From Pythium myriotylum (Eukaryota > Oomycota > Peronosporomycetes > Pythiales > Pythiaceae): a stretch of 64,000 nt of DNA. Below the pieces are notes generated by a model. The model had not been told where the DNA came from and ran no database searches. It worked only from the letters and a program-made list of their open reading frames with translations. The position numbers were made by a program, and so were the translations under genes. Of this stretch, positions 39,890 through 49,656 are shown piece after piece. How positions within the stretch are numbered: the stretch's first letter is position 1; each line of letters starts with the position of its first letter. The stretch lies in assembly GCA_023091665.1 (NCBI GenBank), contig JALJCQ010000017.1, positions 62,001 to 126,000 of the forward strand. The letters are read 5' to 3'.

Positions 39890-41751
39890 CCTCGTACCGC
39901 TCCACGCTCGTGAACCCCGATCCGCGAGTATATTGACGGCGCCGGGAAGATGTCGAGTGTCGATAGACAGCTTGAAGACGAGCTCGGTGCACGCCAGGAC
40001 GCGAACCAATTGTTGCCCGACATCGCTGCTAGAGTGCCGACGGCGGAACCAGGATACGGCGACATGTTATCGAGCCAGCACCGGATAGTGACGACAGCAA
40101 ACCCGAGCCAATACCGTCCCCACGTGATTGCCGCAAAGACCACACTGAGTGATTCACGGACATTGATACTGAAAGTTGGGTCGTCCGATGAGATCATGGA
40201 TAGCTCTTGCGCGTCAAACCTCACTCGCAAGAACTGCCGCATTGCCGGGTAGAGAACACAGAGGCCTTCATCACTTGCGTCCATGAAGAGATGGACTTGT
40301 GGCTGCGATATACCGGCGAGGATGCTGGTCGGAACGTCGTTCGCGGCACCGTGACAGAGGAGTGTGCGAACCCACAGTAGGTCGTCGCAGATAGCGGTGC
40401 TCAGTGTCAGGCGTTGATGTTGCGACGCCGTTGCCCACCGAGTATGAAGGCGTTGGAAGAAGGCGCGTGTTGACCGCACACACGTGGCCACGTGGCGCAG
40501 CGAGCCGAGCAGCTTCGACAGGTCATGCTTAGACACCGTTGGCATGCTGAGAATACCGTCGCTGCGCGACACAGCTTTTTGCAACTTCTCCATAGGCATA
40601 GAGACACGCCGTCGATGAGTGTCCCACATGAGACCGAGGGCACACAATGTCGTCTCCCACTGCGAGAATTTCTTCTCGTTGATGGCATGCGGTCCGAGCA
40701 CGGCCATCATTGCGAGTCGCAGAGCCGTGTTCGCGAGTTCCAGGCGGTGCCCAAGATCGGGTTCAATCAGTACGTGATCGTCCACCCAGACATAGGAGAA
40801 GAATGGCTCGTTGTCGTTGGTTGTTGTTGGCGCAAGCGACATGGGACTTTCGCGTGCGACCAAGTACGAGATTGCACCGCCAAAGGTACCGTAGTGCGCA
40901 GGCGATCCCGTCCAGCCGAAGGGGAGCGACAGATCGATGATCGTCAGGCTGTGGTCGCGAGCAGCTCCGACGAAGTTCCTGCTGAGGCTAGGTGTTACTG
41001 GGATATGTCGAAAGGCGCCCTTGACATCTCCCTTCATCATTCTGATCTTCGTGCCCGGGAAGCGATCGTGTAGGTCCTCGATGCGCCGGGCCAGGCTACT
41101 CACAGGTTCGAACTCGAGTTGGGGAAGGGCATCTTGGTGCGAAGTTGCGTTGACGGAGCCGTCTCGTGGGAATGATAGGTCATGGATGAGACGGACTTCT
41201 TGCGTGGGGTCGACATCTTTCTTTGGAATACAGCCAAACGGGCTATAGTGGAGCTTGTTCCAGTGGTGGAGCACGTACGTTCGGAGGATGAGATAAGACC
41301 CGGCGGCTTGGCCTTCGGCGATACTACGTTCGAAGGCAGAGTCGTACAGTTGCGTGGACCGATGGTTTGGGACGATGGAATGACCAGAGTGGGGATTGAG
41401 CGGATGCGACACCCCGTTGGTCGCGGCGTTAAGCACAGCATGGCGATGCTTGTAGCCATGTAGCAGAAGTGGCAGCCATGTGGTGTCGAGAGCTTTGTTT
41501 GGTCTGGGGTCGTCCGCAGTCTGCCCTCGCCACAGCGATACCATGTCTCGCAGTGACAGGCGTCGCATACGAACAAGTTGGGACAGTGCATTGACCATAT
41601 CATCGTTGATGCAGGAGGAGCTGTATGCGTTTGACAAGAGGCTTTGAGGAACCTGACACTGTACGGATTCGAGGGCTTGGATAATCAGTTGGCGGCGGTG
41701 ACGTTCGGCTTCTTGAAGGCGTGTGCACAGGTGGGCATGGATCGTGGGCAC
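39890..41751 (-). pseudogene. Reverse transcriptase-RNase H of element 2, frameshifted at the 3' end
   Basis: RT motifs MMKGDVKGAFRHIPV, SLPFGWTGSPAHYG and YVWVDDHVLIE are in one frame, followed by RNase H motif VHLFMDASDEGLCV and SINVRESLSVVF. After RCWLDN the frame breaks (about 40000-40090), and the RNase H end (LPGAVNILADRGSRAW) continues in another frame. The protein is about half identical to that of element 1, so the two elements are distinct members of one family rather than recent copies. Confidence 0.8.
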
Positions 41752-41793
41752 GCGACGAGTGATGGAGTTGATAGGGAGGCGTTGGGCGGAGAT

Positions 41794-43809
41794 TCAATCG
41801 AACATCCCACTACGCAGACCGCCCATGTGATCCATGATGTAGTTGCGAACACAAGGCGGGATGGTTGAGGGCACGAAGTGAGCGCGTTGCGACGATGTGC
41901 ATCGGTCTACTTGACGCGAGAAGCAACCCGCGTTTGAAAGGAAACGCATGCATAGCGATCGGGATCCCTGTCGAGGGAGTGCGTCCAGCACCTCGCGAGG
42001 GATCGTATTAGCACGTGGTTGATCTTGGCGACGGTGCTGATCTCGTGGGCGTGGTCCGGGTGGAGCGTGGGGCCGTTGAACTTGTGGAACTGCATGAAGC
42101 ATAGCCAATCTTTCTGATTGGATTGCGTACAGGACGCCCTGGAGCTGGGGATCTTGGAACGAGAACTGGCTGCGGACGGAGGTTCTCGTGTCTGTACCGT
42201 CGTGGATGTCGTGCTCGATCGCACGACGGTAGTCTTCAAAGACTTCGTCGAACCAGAACGCCAATGTCTCGATATCCGCACCCGTCCATAGGCTGTAGCT
42301 GCGAATGTCTTCGACAAATTCCTGTGCTGTACTGATGAGTCTTCGTGTCGTGTCGTCGGTGAATTCCTCCGCGAACGTATGAAGTACACGAAGTGCGGAC
42401 GAGAGGTCATCAAGGTGTTGAGGTGTTGGTGGTTTCGGGAGGTTGACGGACGGGCTGAAGTTGTTGAGATTTACTTGAGCGTTCTTGTTCCACTGGCGGC
42501 GAGCACCGAAGTCGAACCTCTGGAAGTGCATAATGGATAAGCCGCGCCGCCCGAACTGGAAGTCGTACAGGTGGGAAAGGATGGCTGGATGGGGTTGGAA
42601 GCGGGTGGAGCGCGAGGATATCATAACGTCCATAACCTCACCCGGTGACTTACCTTGATGGCGGTCGGATACAATCGTGTTGTGTACGGCTTGCTGAACC
42701 CGTGTCGGGTGGAACACGTGCTTGTGGCGGTGGCGATCGGTCGTCTCCGCATCAAGGACTGTGTCACTGGAAGCGGTGAGCCGTGGTCGAGTCGGTCTCG
42801 GGCCAATTTCACTGTCGGCACCGCGTTTTGCTGCATTAGTCGCGCACTGCGAAAGATAGAAACGGATTAATTCAGGGTGTTGTCTGATGGCGGCCAGGAT
42901 TTGGTTATGAAGATTCGTTGGTTCTTGCGGAGCTGACACAGTAGGAGCAGGCGAGTTTGGCACTGCTGGCGTGTGGGGTAGACTTGTGGATGGCGATTCG
43001 CGTGGCAGGGGGGCCTGAAGTTCTGCGAGGAGGTCGTGCCACGGGTCCGCTGGCTCTGACTATGTTGTATGGCTTGTATGGCTTGGGAGAGGGGGCTGGA
43101 TGCCTTGACGGCGGTGGACAGGGTCATCATCAAAGCTGTTACCTAGACGCGCACGTACGGACGGGGTTGTCCGTTTTCCTCCATCCATGTAGTAGGTATA
43201 ATCCACGACATGACGGACAGATGTCGTTCTTGTAGAGCCAGTGCGCTCGTTGATCGAGCTGATGGTGTCCGCGGCATTGGGTTGGGCAGACACCGGGACC
43301 AGTGTGCGGAGAATGCGTGGGATCGATCGCGTCGCCGGTTCGCCGTTGTCGCCGAGAACACGATCAAGAATGGTTGTCGAAATGGCCGATGCGTCGCCAT
43401 CGTTTGACTCGTGAACTGGGATTGTGCATCTACCAAGGAGTGCGGCCGCCACTGGTGCAATTTCTGTGACATGTCTCACATCGCACGTCGTGTCGCCGAG
43501 CGGAGAACGAATGGTGACGGGACGCGCAGTGCTGTCGTACGCAACTACCTGGCCAAAGAGGTACTGACTGCCGTCAGATCCTGCGACAGCGCGTCGCATG
43601 AGTTCGCCGATGGCGCCATCGGCAAACTCGGAGGATGCAACGCGGCGTGACACCGCTGCCAGGGGAGTGATAGCGGTGTGTTGGCCACGAGGCGAGGAGA
43701 GTAGGACTGCAGTCGGCGGATCGGACTGGGGCAAATCAAGTGTGGCGTACACGGGTGTCTCGATGGCTGGGTGGCCGATAATGTCTTCTGGGAATAAGAG
43801 AGCTTGCAT
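41794..43809 (-). pseudogene. Gag-like ORF of element 2, frameshifted
   Basis: The ATG at 43809 starts MQALLFPEDIIGHPA, matching the Gag start of element 1. The frame breaks after NSFDDDP (about 43110), passes through short frames, and resumes as HPELIRFYLSQCATNAAKR at about 42870 to the zinc-finger-like CMRFLSNAGCFSRQVDRC and a stop at 41794. Confidence 0.65.
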
Positions 43810-43857
43810 TGTTGGCGCGTGACTTGGCTGAAGATCTGAAGCGAGGCAGTGTGACTG

Positions 43858-44059
43858 TTTTCTTTGCGGTAAAAGACCGAATGACCGTTCACGATCCGGG
43901 TGCTGAGCACCGACTGAGGAAAGCGTGGGCCATTGAAATTGGCTGGCGCTGAGCGACTTGGCAGTTTGAGGCCAGTGGAGCACGTTGTGCTTGGAGTGTG
44001 GGATAGACGCGATCGTCGACCATGAAAACCGACTCTTTGGCGTCGCCAACAGACTGCCA
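43858..44059 (-). repeat. A1 repeat of element 2
   Basis: Left terminal repeat of the element in its own orientation, 48 nt upstream of the Gag ATG. It contains TCATTCGGTCTTTTAC on the minus strand, probably the transcription start. Confidence 0.95.
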
Positions 44060-44319
44060 ATCTCTTTGTGACAAAAGAATAGATCGAGCGAGTGCCGAGT
44101 GCCCGCAACACTGGACTCCTTAATTCGCAGGATATGGATGCAGCCGAGAACCGAGTAAGGACTGAGGAACGACATATGTCGCCTTGTTGTTACAGCACCC
44201 AATATCTGAGTATTTGAAGGACGTTCAACGACCTAGCAGCGTGGTTTTCTGGCGTAGTTCTCGTTCCACATGACGAAAGTCGAAGTGCTAGATGATGATG
44301 AAGGTGAAGTCTATTGAGC
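44060..44319. other. Flank of element 2
   Basis: No gene or repeat is recognised. Confidence 0.35.
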
Positions 44320-45120
44320 GCATTGAATTGTACTCTTATAGCTGGGGCTCTGTGCCGTCTCCTGTTCTTTATCGAGGGTCAATCTGGCTAGAGAGCCAGG
44401 GCTGTACGTCAGAGGGCATGAGCCTTGGTAAGTCTGCGTGATAGGTTTGACCAGTGGGATGATGGGCGTGACTTGATTGCCCAGTATCCATCGCGTGGGT
44501 TGCCAGGGCTCCCACCATGATGGGAGCCCTGAGCTGGTGGCGCGAGTGGCGGACGCCGACATCGTCGGCGAGTCGTCGAGCTGTATGGAACAGCCGTCGT
44601 AGAGCGTCGTTCTTGGGCGGCCGGTGGTCGCGCAGTTGCTGGAGGAGAAGTATGCTGTCGCGAATATTCGTTAGGCCGTGCCAGCATTTGGCCTCCGCTG
44701 TTCGTTGGCCTTCGATGAGTCCTCGGTAACTCGCTTGATGTTGGGTGGTTGTGGACTCGGCGATCCAAGTGGCCGAACTCCAGTGGATGGCAGGGTTGAA
44801 ATCCACAGCCGATGTTGCCACGATGAGTACATCGACGCTTTGGGATCCTGGCGAGCGACCTGTCGACCCGCCAAATGGTCGAAGTGCTCATTCCATTCCC
44901 AAGATTGTCTCGGGTTCCAGATCAAGTTTCGATTCGATGTTCGATCCGATGGTGAAGCCGAACCTGGGAGTAGTTTGTTGGGTTCGAGGGTCAGCTTGGC
45001 ACCGCGTGACATTAGCCACGGTCGTAAATCAAGAATGTCGGTGGAGCTCCAGATGACTGCGGGGTTGGAATCCTTGGCTGTGGTGTCGACTATGCAGGCA
45101 CCGGCTCCTCTTGGCCCGAG
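44320..45120 (-). pseudogene. LINE RNase H relics, two partial domains in a row
   Basis: The minus strand encodes NPAIHWSSATWIAES, ASYRGLIEGQRTAEAKC, ILLLQQLRDHRPP, ARRLADDVGVRHSRH and ALATHAMDTGQ, recognisable as the LINE RNase H middle and end. A second start of the same domain (NPAVIWSSTD) lies just upstream at 45040-45080. The part at 44474-44822 recurs almost unchanged at 50980-51329. The first catalytic strand is poorly kept. The segment also contains the inverted repeat CAGGGCTCCCA/TGGGAGCCCTG at 44505-44532. Confidence 0.65.
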
Positions 45121-45514
45121 GTGGCTACTTGCGCTATCTTAGAAAGTGAGCAAACGTACCGGTGCCGCGAGCACGGCGATAGTGTCGTTCTGCTTCTCTA
45201 ATGTACCGAATATATTCCTGGAGCGGCCAACGATACTCGCTGCGAAAGCCGACTAGTCTTCGTCTAGACAAGTGTGATAGCGACTCGGATATTACCACGG
45301 AAAAGAATTTGAGGATATACTCATGGAAGCCACTAGGAGACTAGTGTTTTGCTACCGTGAAACTACGATTCAAACGCAAATGAAGACCCGAGAAGAACCA
45401 CAATGAGTTCGTTCGTAGTTGAAACGCAAATGAAGATTCGAGAAGAACACTATTAAGTGCTTTCGTCGGTGTCGAGACTCACATTGACGCGCGCGCGAAT
45501 CGGCGTGGCGTGCC
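45121..45514. other. 3' flank of the helical protein, with a 50-nt tandem duplication
   Basis: Two 50-nt units starting AAACGCAAATGAAG at 45372 and 45422 are about 80% identical. No gene is seen. Confidence 0.6.
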
Positions 45515-47110
45515 TCACGGTGCGCTCGCCTGGTTATCCAGCATCAGTTCGTTCTCCAGCTTGGAGATCGTACCTTCCAGTCGCTGCTTGATCTCGCTAG
45601 TCGTCGGTAGATCGTTCATCACCCCATCTACCTTGCCCATGACCGACTTCATCGCGATCGTGGCATTGTAGTTGGTCTTAGCGAGCGCGAGCCACGAGTA
45701 CCACGAGTTGGTGATCGCTTCGGCGAACAGGTCCTCGAGACCTTCTTCCGTGAGGTCCTTCATGGTGTTGCCCTCGCGCGCGAGTTCAGCGCAGTGGTCA
45801 CGCACAGCGATCCAGTAGATGCGCGTGTTCTCGAAGACGGTCTTGATCTGTCCGAGAGCCTTGATGGCCACGTCGAGCGACTGAAGCGCTTTGTCGAGTT
45901 GGTCGCCTTCCACACCGGTGCTCTTGAGTTTCTGGATCGACTCGGCGAGGTCGGCCTTGACCTGTCGATCTTGCTCCTGGAGCTTGACGCGCTCGGCGTG
46001 GAACTGGGCCTCTCGCTCGGCAGCACTGTTGGCTTCGTCCTTCTTGATGTTCTGTAGCACGGTCGCGGCCGAGGTGTTGGCGTACTGTTGGCGATTTTCT
46101 TCGAGGCTCTGGATCTCGGCCTGGATCTGGGCGATCTCGGCCTTCAAGTTGTCCTTGGCCTTGTCGTCGTTCTCGCTGGCCAGTTTCGCCTGGGTCTTGG
46201 CCAGCTGCCCCTTTTTCTCCGTGATCTGCGTCGTCAACCTGGCGTACTCGGGAGAGTTCACCGGCGGCGGCGCTTGGGGCGTGGGGACGGTGGGAACGGT
46301 GGGCGCAGCCGTGGGCGTCTTCTTGTCCATGCTGCCTGATCCACCGGCACCTGCCATCGCTCCCGTGGGAAAGTAGGCGGCAGCCACGGTCTTGGCGACA
46401 TCCTTGATAGGACCGAGGATCGTGCCGACCAGAGCGATGGCGAACGCGTCCTTGCGCGCCTGATCGGCCTGGCGCGCGGCTTCGTTCTCTTTGTCACGCG
46501 CTTCTCCGATGGTCGACGCCAGATACTCCGCCGTCTCCTTGTACCGGGCTGCCTGCGCCTCGAGTTCTGCGATCTGGCGCTGGATCTGCTGCTTACGCTC
46601 GGTGGAGATGACGTTGTCGTTGGACGCAGCCACGAGTGCGTCCTTTGCGAGCTTGCACATGTCCTCAGCTCGTTTGGCGAGCGTCCCAGCGATCGCGCTC
46701 ATGTCCTCGGCGATCTTGGAGATCATGCCCAAGATCTTGAGTGCATTGCTAGGCTTCATCTTCTGGATCAGCTGCAGCGCCATGCGGTGGTACTTGAGCG
46801 CCTGCATGGATGCCATCAGAAACTGCTGGCATGCGATCTGCGAGTCCTTGCCGAGCGTCTGGTAGTCGGCCATCAGCGTCGTCACGTGGACGTTGCACTT
46901 GAACCCCTTGGAGCCCATGTAGGCCACGCTGAGAAGCTCTCCGACGGTCGCGAGCTTCTTCATGCTGCCGGGGACATCGATGGCACGGTAGCGCGCCTCT
47001 TGGTTGGCGACGGAAGTCATGACTTCCTTGTTCGCGTTGAGCACGGTGAGCACATCGGTTTCAAAGTCGCCGTAGTTGGCGATCGCGAGAACGGGCTGGT
47101 TGGCGTTCAT
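45515..47110 (-). CDS. Large helical protein with hydrophobic hairpin and Pro/Thr linker
   Basis: The protein has 531 residues. The ATG at 47110 is preferred because an initiator-like element lies 97 nt upstream and the frame before it is unlike protein. There is no signal peptide. The N-terminal ~215 residues are helical (QALKYHRMALQLIQKM, KIAEDMSAIAGTLAKRAED). A coiled coil leads into an apolar segment (AFAIALVGTILGPI, then VAAAYFPTGAMAGAGGSG), a proline-rich linker (PTVPTVPTPQAPPP), a second long coiled coil (about 300-420) and a C-terminal helical part with YWIAVRDHCAEL. Long antiparallel helices around one apolar hairpin is the architecture of ClyA/YaxAB/HBL-type alpha pore-forming proteins, but I see no diagnostic motif. 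A structural or membrane-remodelling role is as possible. Confidence 0.75.
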   Translation of the reverse strand: MNANQPVLAIANYGDFETDVLTVLNANKEVMTSVANQEARYRAIDVPGSMKKLATVGELLSVAYMGSKGFKCNVHVTTLMADYQTLGKDSQIACQQFLMASMQALKYHRMALQLIQKMKPSNALKILGMISKIAEDMSAIAGTLAKRAEDMCKLAKDALVAASNDNVISTERKQQIQRQIAELEAQAARYKETAEYLASTIGEARDKENEAARQADQARKDAFAIALVGTILGPIKDVAKTVAAAYFPTGAMAGAGGSGSMDKKTPTAAPTVPTVPTPQAPPPVNSPEYARLTTQITEKKGQLAKTQAKLASENDDKAKDNLKAEIAQIQAEIQSLEENRQQYANTSAATVLQNIKKDEANSAAEREAQFHAERVKLQEQDRQVKADLAESIQKLKSTGVEGDQLDKALQSLDVAIKALGQIKTVFENTRIYWIAVRDHCAELAREGNTMKDLTEEGLEDLFAEAITNSWYSWLALAKTNYNATIAMKSVMGKVDGVMNDLPTTSEIKQRLEGTISKLENELMLDNQASAP

Positions 47111-47206
47111 GGCTGTGGGGGTGGTGGGAGTGGTGGTGGTGGTGGTTGGTTTGGGAGTGTTTTGGGTCGTGTCTTGTAGTGAGTTGCTTAGTTGTTTGCT
47201 GCTGGA

Positions 47207-47223
47207 GGCAAAATGGAGAATGA
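47207..47223 (-). promoter_or_regulatory. Initiator/FPR-like core promoter of the large helical protein
   Basis: The minus strand reads TCATTCTCCATTTTGCC, the closest match in the window to the oomycete initiator (TCATTCT) plus FPR (CATTTTGC). It lies 97 nt upstream of the ATG. Confidence 0.65.
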
Positions 47224-48515
47224 GAACGTTGAGAACGCCGTGTCGATGCCCTCCACGTTCATATGAACGATTCTTCCGCCAACAAATGGCGTGTCCTCTT
47301 GCATATTCGGCGACGAGCTTCCGTTGGGTGAAGACGCTTGAAGCGAAGTTGAAGTTGATATGACGAAACTGGGAACTGGCGGTGGTCGCAAGTATTCGAA
47401 TAGAACGCAAACTTCGACCCCGTCTTAAACGACGGTGTGGAACTGACTCATTCCTATACTGAGCTCGGCTGTGTTGGCTGTGCACTGCACAGCCAAACAC
47501 TGCACAGTGTGCAGTGTTTCCCTGCTTCAGTGCGCATTGTCAGGTTGGTCTACATACTGTAGAAAGAGCGTCACTTCTTTGTCGAGTTTACACATAGTAT
47601 TTTCAACAGTTTCAGGATCATTTCAAAGGGGTTCTCGCTCAAAGCTGGGAATCCGGTTCCATATGGCTTGGACGTTCGTACTGACCCTCCACGGCTCTTC
47701 TGTGGATTCAGATTCAGTTCCAGGAGGCGACTCTAACCCACAAAGCGCTGCACACATCTCCACGTCTGATCGAGGAACAGCTCAAGATAAAGTGCGGTTA
47801 CGTCCGTCTTTTTTGGACTCTCAGATTCTTCAAATACGGGACTGCCAACTAGATTTTTTGTGGCCAGAAATGGAAAGTATCTACTATTCGATCGTCACGT
47901 CTTTCCAGGGCAGCTGAGGTGACGATTCCGCTGGTGGGAGACTACATTCTCGAAAAATCTGGCGGCTATCGCCGAGTGTTTCTTCCCTCCCACAGCTGCG
48001 CCATGAGCTGCGCACGTGAGCGGAGTGTTTGTTCAAACTACGTAAGACGAACATCCTCGTCATGCCGCGCACTCCACAGACATCGTCTCTGAAGCTGCCC
48101 ACGTTCCTCGACGGGTTCGTGGGGTGCATTTCTTCAAAAATTACTCGTTGGACGGAAACCAAATTGGCACTCGGAACACATTCAATCCCGACACAGTGTC
48201 GCTACCAGCGACCTGGACAAGTAGACTCACCGTGGAAGTAACGAAGCCAAGGGATATGGCACCGCAGCAAGAGAACGCAGGTGTCCAGAAACATGATCAG
48301 AGCGAACCCAATGTGTGCGCTTGTTCCGTCGCGAAACTCGTCTTGTCCGCGCGAATGCGCTTGCGTCACAGCGCCTGGAGGAAGTGAAGCGAATGTGTTC
48401 GCCTTCCTTTGATGTGCGAATGGGTTATGCCGATCACCTTGTTTGGACAAATACACATGATCTAGATTTAGATTGGATGTCGTTTGGTTTCAGCCCGAAT
48501 CTCTTATACCCGGAG
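47224..48515. other. Divergent intergenic region
   Basis: This lies between the large helical protein and coiled-coil protein 2. It holds two perfect palindromes at 47474-47519. No gene is supported; several short overlapping frames have no recognisable content. Confidence 0.4.
47474..47519. repeat. Two overlapping perfect palindromes
   Basis: TTGGCTGTGCA and its complement TGCACAGCCAA flank one base (47474-47496). AAACACTGCACA and TGTGCAGTGTTT flank one base (47495-47519). The two share the bases at 47495-47496, so they could form a double cruciform. Confidence 0.95.
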
Positions 48516-48600
48516 CCTGAATCTGTCTGTTTCAACAACACAGATTCAGGTGTTTTAACGTCGAGTCACTTTGTTTTAAAAAACAAAGTGACTCGACGTT
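48516..48600. repeat. Two adjacent inverted repeats upstream of coiled-coil protein 2
   Basis: The first has 11-bp arms CCTGAATCTGT/ACAGATTCAGG with a 13-nt spacer (48516-48550). The second has 21-bp perfect arms, AACGTCGAGTCACTTTG... and its complement, with a 2-nt spacer (48557-48600). They lie 200 nt before the ATG at 48799. Confidence 0.95.
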
Positions 48601-48798
48601 GAACTTCCAAATCAGTACAGAATACTCAGTTTCGGATCAACGTCCGCTGGAATCATATCCGAAAGCCCTAAGAACACCTTCTCGTGCACGGGAATCAACC
48701 TTGAAGCTCTCGACCCCTGGCCAGGTGTATTGCCTCCAGCTCACCCAAGACACTCACAACGAATTCCGCCAGCTACCCGTACTGTACTTCCAACACCC

Positions 48799-49656
48799 AT
48801 GCCGTCCACTGACATCATCTCCGCAAGCACAAACGCTGACCAGAAGTTCCTGTCCGAGAGGATCGAAGAGCTCAGCAAGATGGACGATCTGCAGAAGTTC
48901 TGCGATCGCGCTATCGATACCTTGGGGACTCTGCTCAAAAGTAACGAGCAGCAATGCGGTGTACTGGAAGCCGCGTTGGAGCGCCAGAAGGCTGATCTTG
49001 TCACTGCGGCGGCCGAACACGCGCGTGCGACGGCCGCATTGGCATCGGAGAACCAAGAGAAAGCCAGCTGCGAGGCCGAGTTGCGTGCGCAGGAGTCTCG
49101 GATCCATGACCTCGAGGCTGAAATCAACCGCTCCAACGGCGAGATCGACGGCTACCGCCGTCGCATCCAGGAGGAGCAACAACGCCGCAACAACGCAGCC
49201 TTAGATATAATCCCGTTGTTCGGCATTATCAACGCCATCATCAGTGGTGACGCCAGACGCGCGATCCCCTTCTACTCGCAGATCGATGCCATCGTCTCCG
49301 CCATTGGGAGAGACTTGGAGGCCGCCGAAGATCGACTCAACCGCACTCAAGCTGAGGTGGATGGTCTGCGCAATCAGGCAAATGAGACACACCGACAGAT
49401 TCAGGAGTCACGTCAGAAAATCGCGGACCTACAACAACGAGCTGTGAGATCGCAAAATCGGATCGATGAGTGCGATCGCATGACCAAAGCGACTGGCCAG
49501 GAACTCACACGACTTCAAGACATTCGAGTGCGTCTCAAGATGCTGCGAGAGAAATACCTGCAAACCCAACGAGACGTGGAGATCGTGATGGACACGGACG
49601 CGTCTTTCATACCCGAGTGCCTGAATGACTTCCGTCAGTTGTTGCTGGCTCCCTGA
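48799..49656 (+). CDS. Coiled-coil protein with central hydrophobic segment (paralogue 2)
   Basis: The protein has 285 residues. The ATG at 48799 is preferred over 48730 because similarity to paralogue 1 begins soon after (LSERIEELSKMDDLQKFC versus LSEKIDELSKLDNIHQFC). The plan is helix/coiled coil (about 40-135), apolar segment DIIPLFGIINAIISGDA then RAIPFYSQIDAIVSAIG (about 135-175), second coiled coil to residue 265, and tail LNDFRQLLLAP. The apolar segment is the best conserved part between the paralogues, so it is functionally central, for instance a membrane-inserting hairpin or a dimer contact. No signal peptide. The nearest neighbour is the large helical protein, 1.7 kb away and divergent, with a comparable architecture; a joint function is possible but unproven. 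Confidence 0.78.
   Translation: MPSTDIISASTNADQKFLSERIEELSKMDDLQKFCDRAIDTLGTLLKSNEQQCGVLEAALERQKADLVTAAAEHARATAALASENQEKASCEAELRAQESRIHDLEAEINRSNGEIDGYRRRIQEEQQRRNNAALDIIPLFGIINAIISGDARRAIPFYSQIDAIVSAIGRDLEAAEDRLNRTQAEVDGLRNQANETHRQIQESRQKIADLQQRAVRSQNRIDECDRMTKATGQELTRLQDIRVRLKMLREKYLQTQRDVEIVMDTDASFIPECLNDFRQLLLAP

Larger units (their letters stand above)
38361..44059 (-). mobile_element. Tyrosine-recombinase retrotransposon, element 2, with split direct repeats
   Basis: In its own direction (minus) the element reads A1 (44059-43858), Gag, RT-RNase H, tyrosine recombinase, B1 (38777-38679), A2 (38678-38477), B2 (38459-38361). A1 and A2 are about 200-nt direct repeats with few differences; B1 and B2 are 99-nt direct repeats. 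This A1...B1-A2-B2 layout is the split-direct-repeat structure of Ngaro/PAT-type retrotransposons, which replicate through a circle. The open reading frames carry several frameshifts, so the copy is no longer autonomous although its termini are well kept. Confidence 0.92.
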
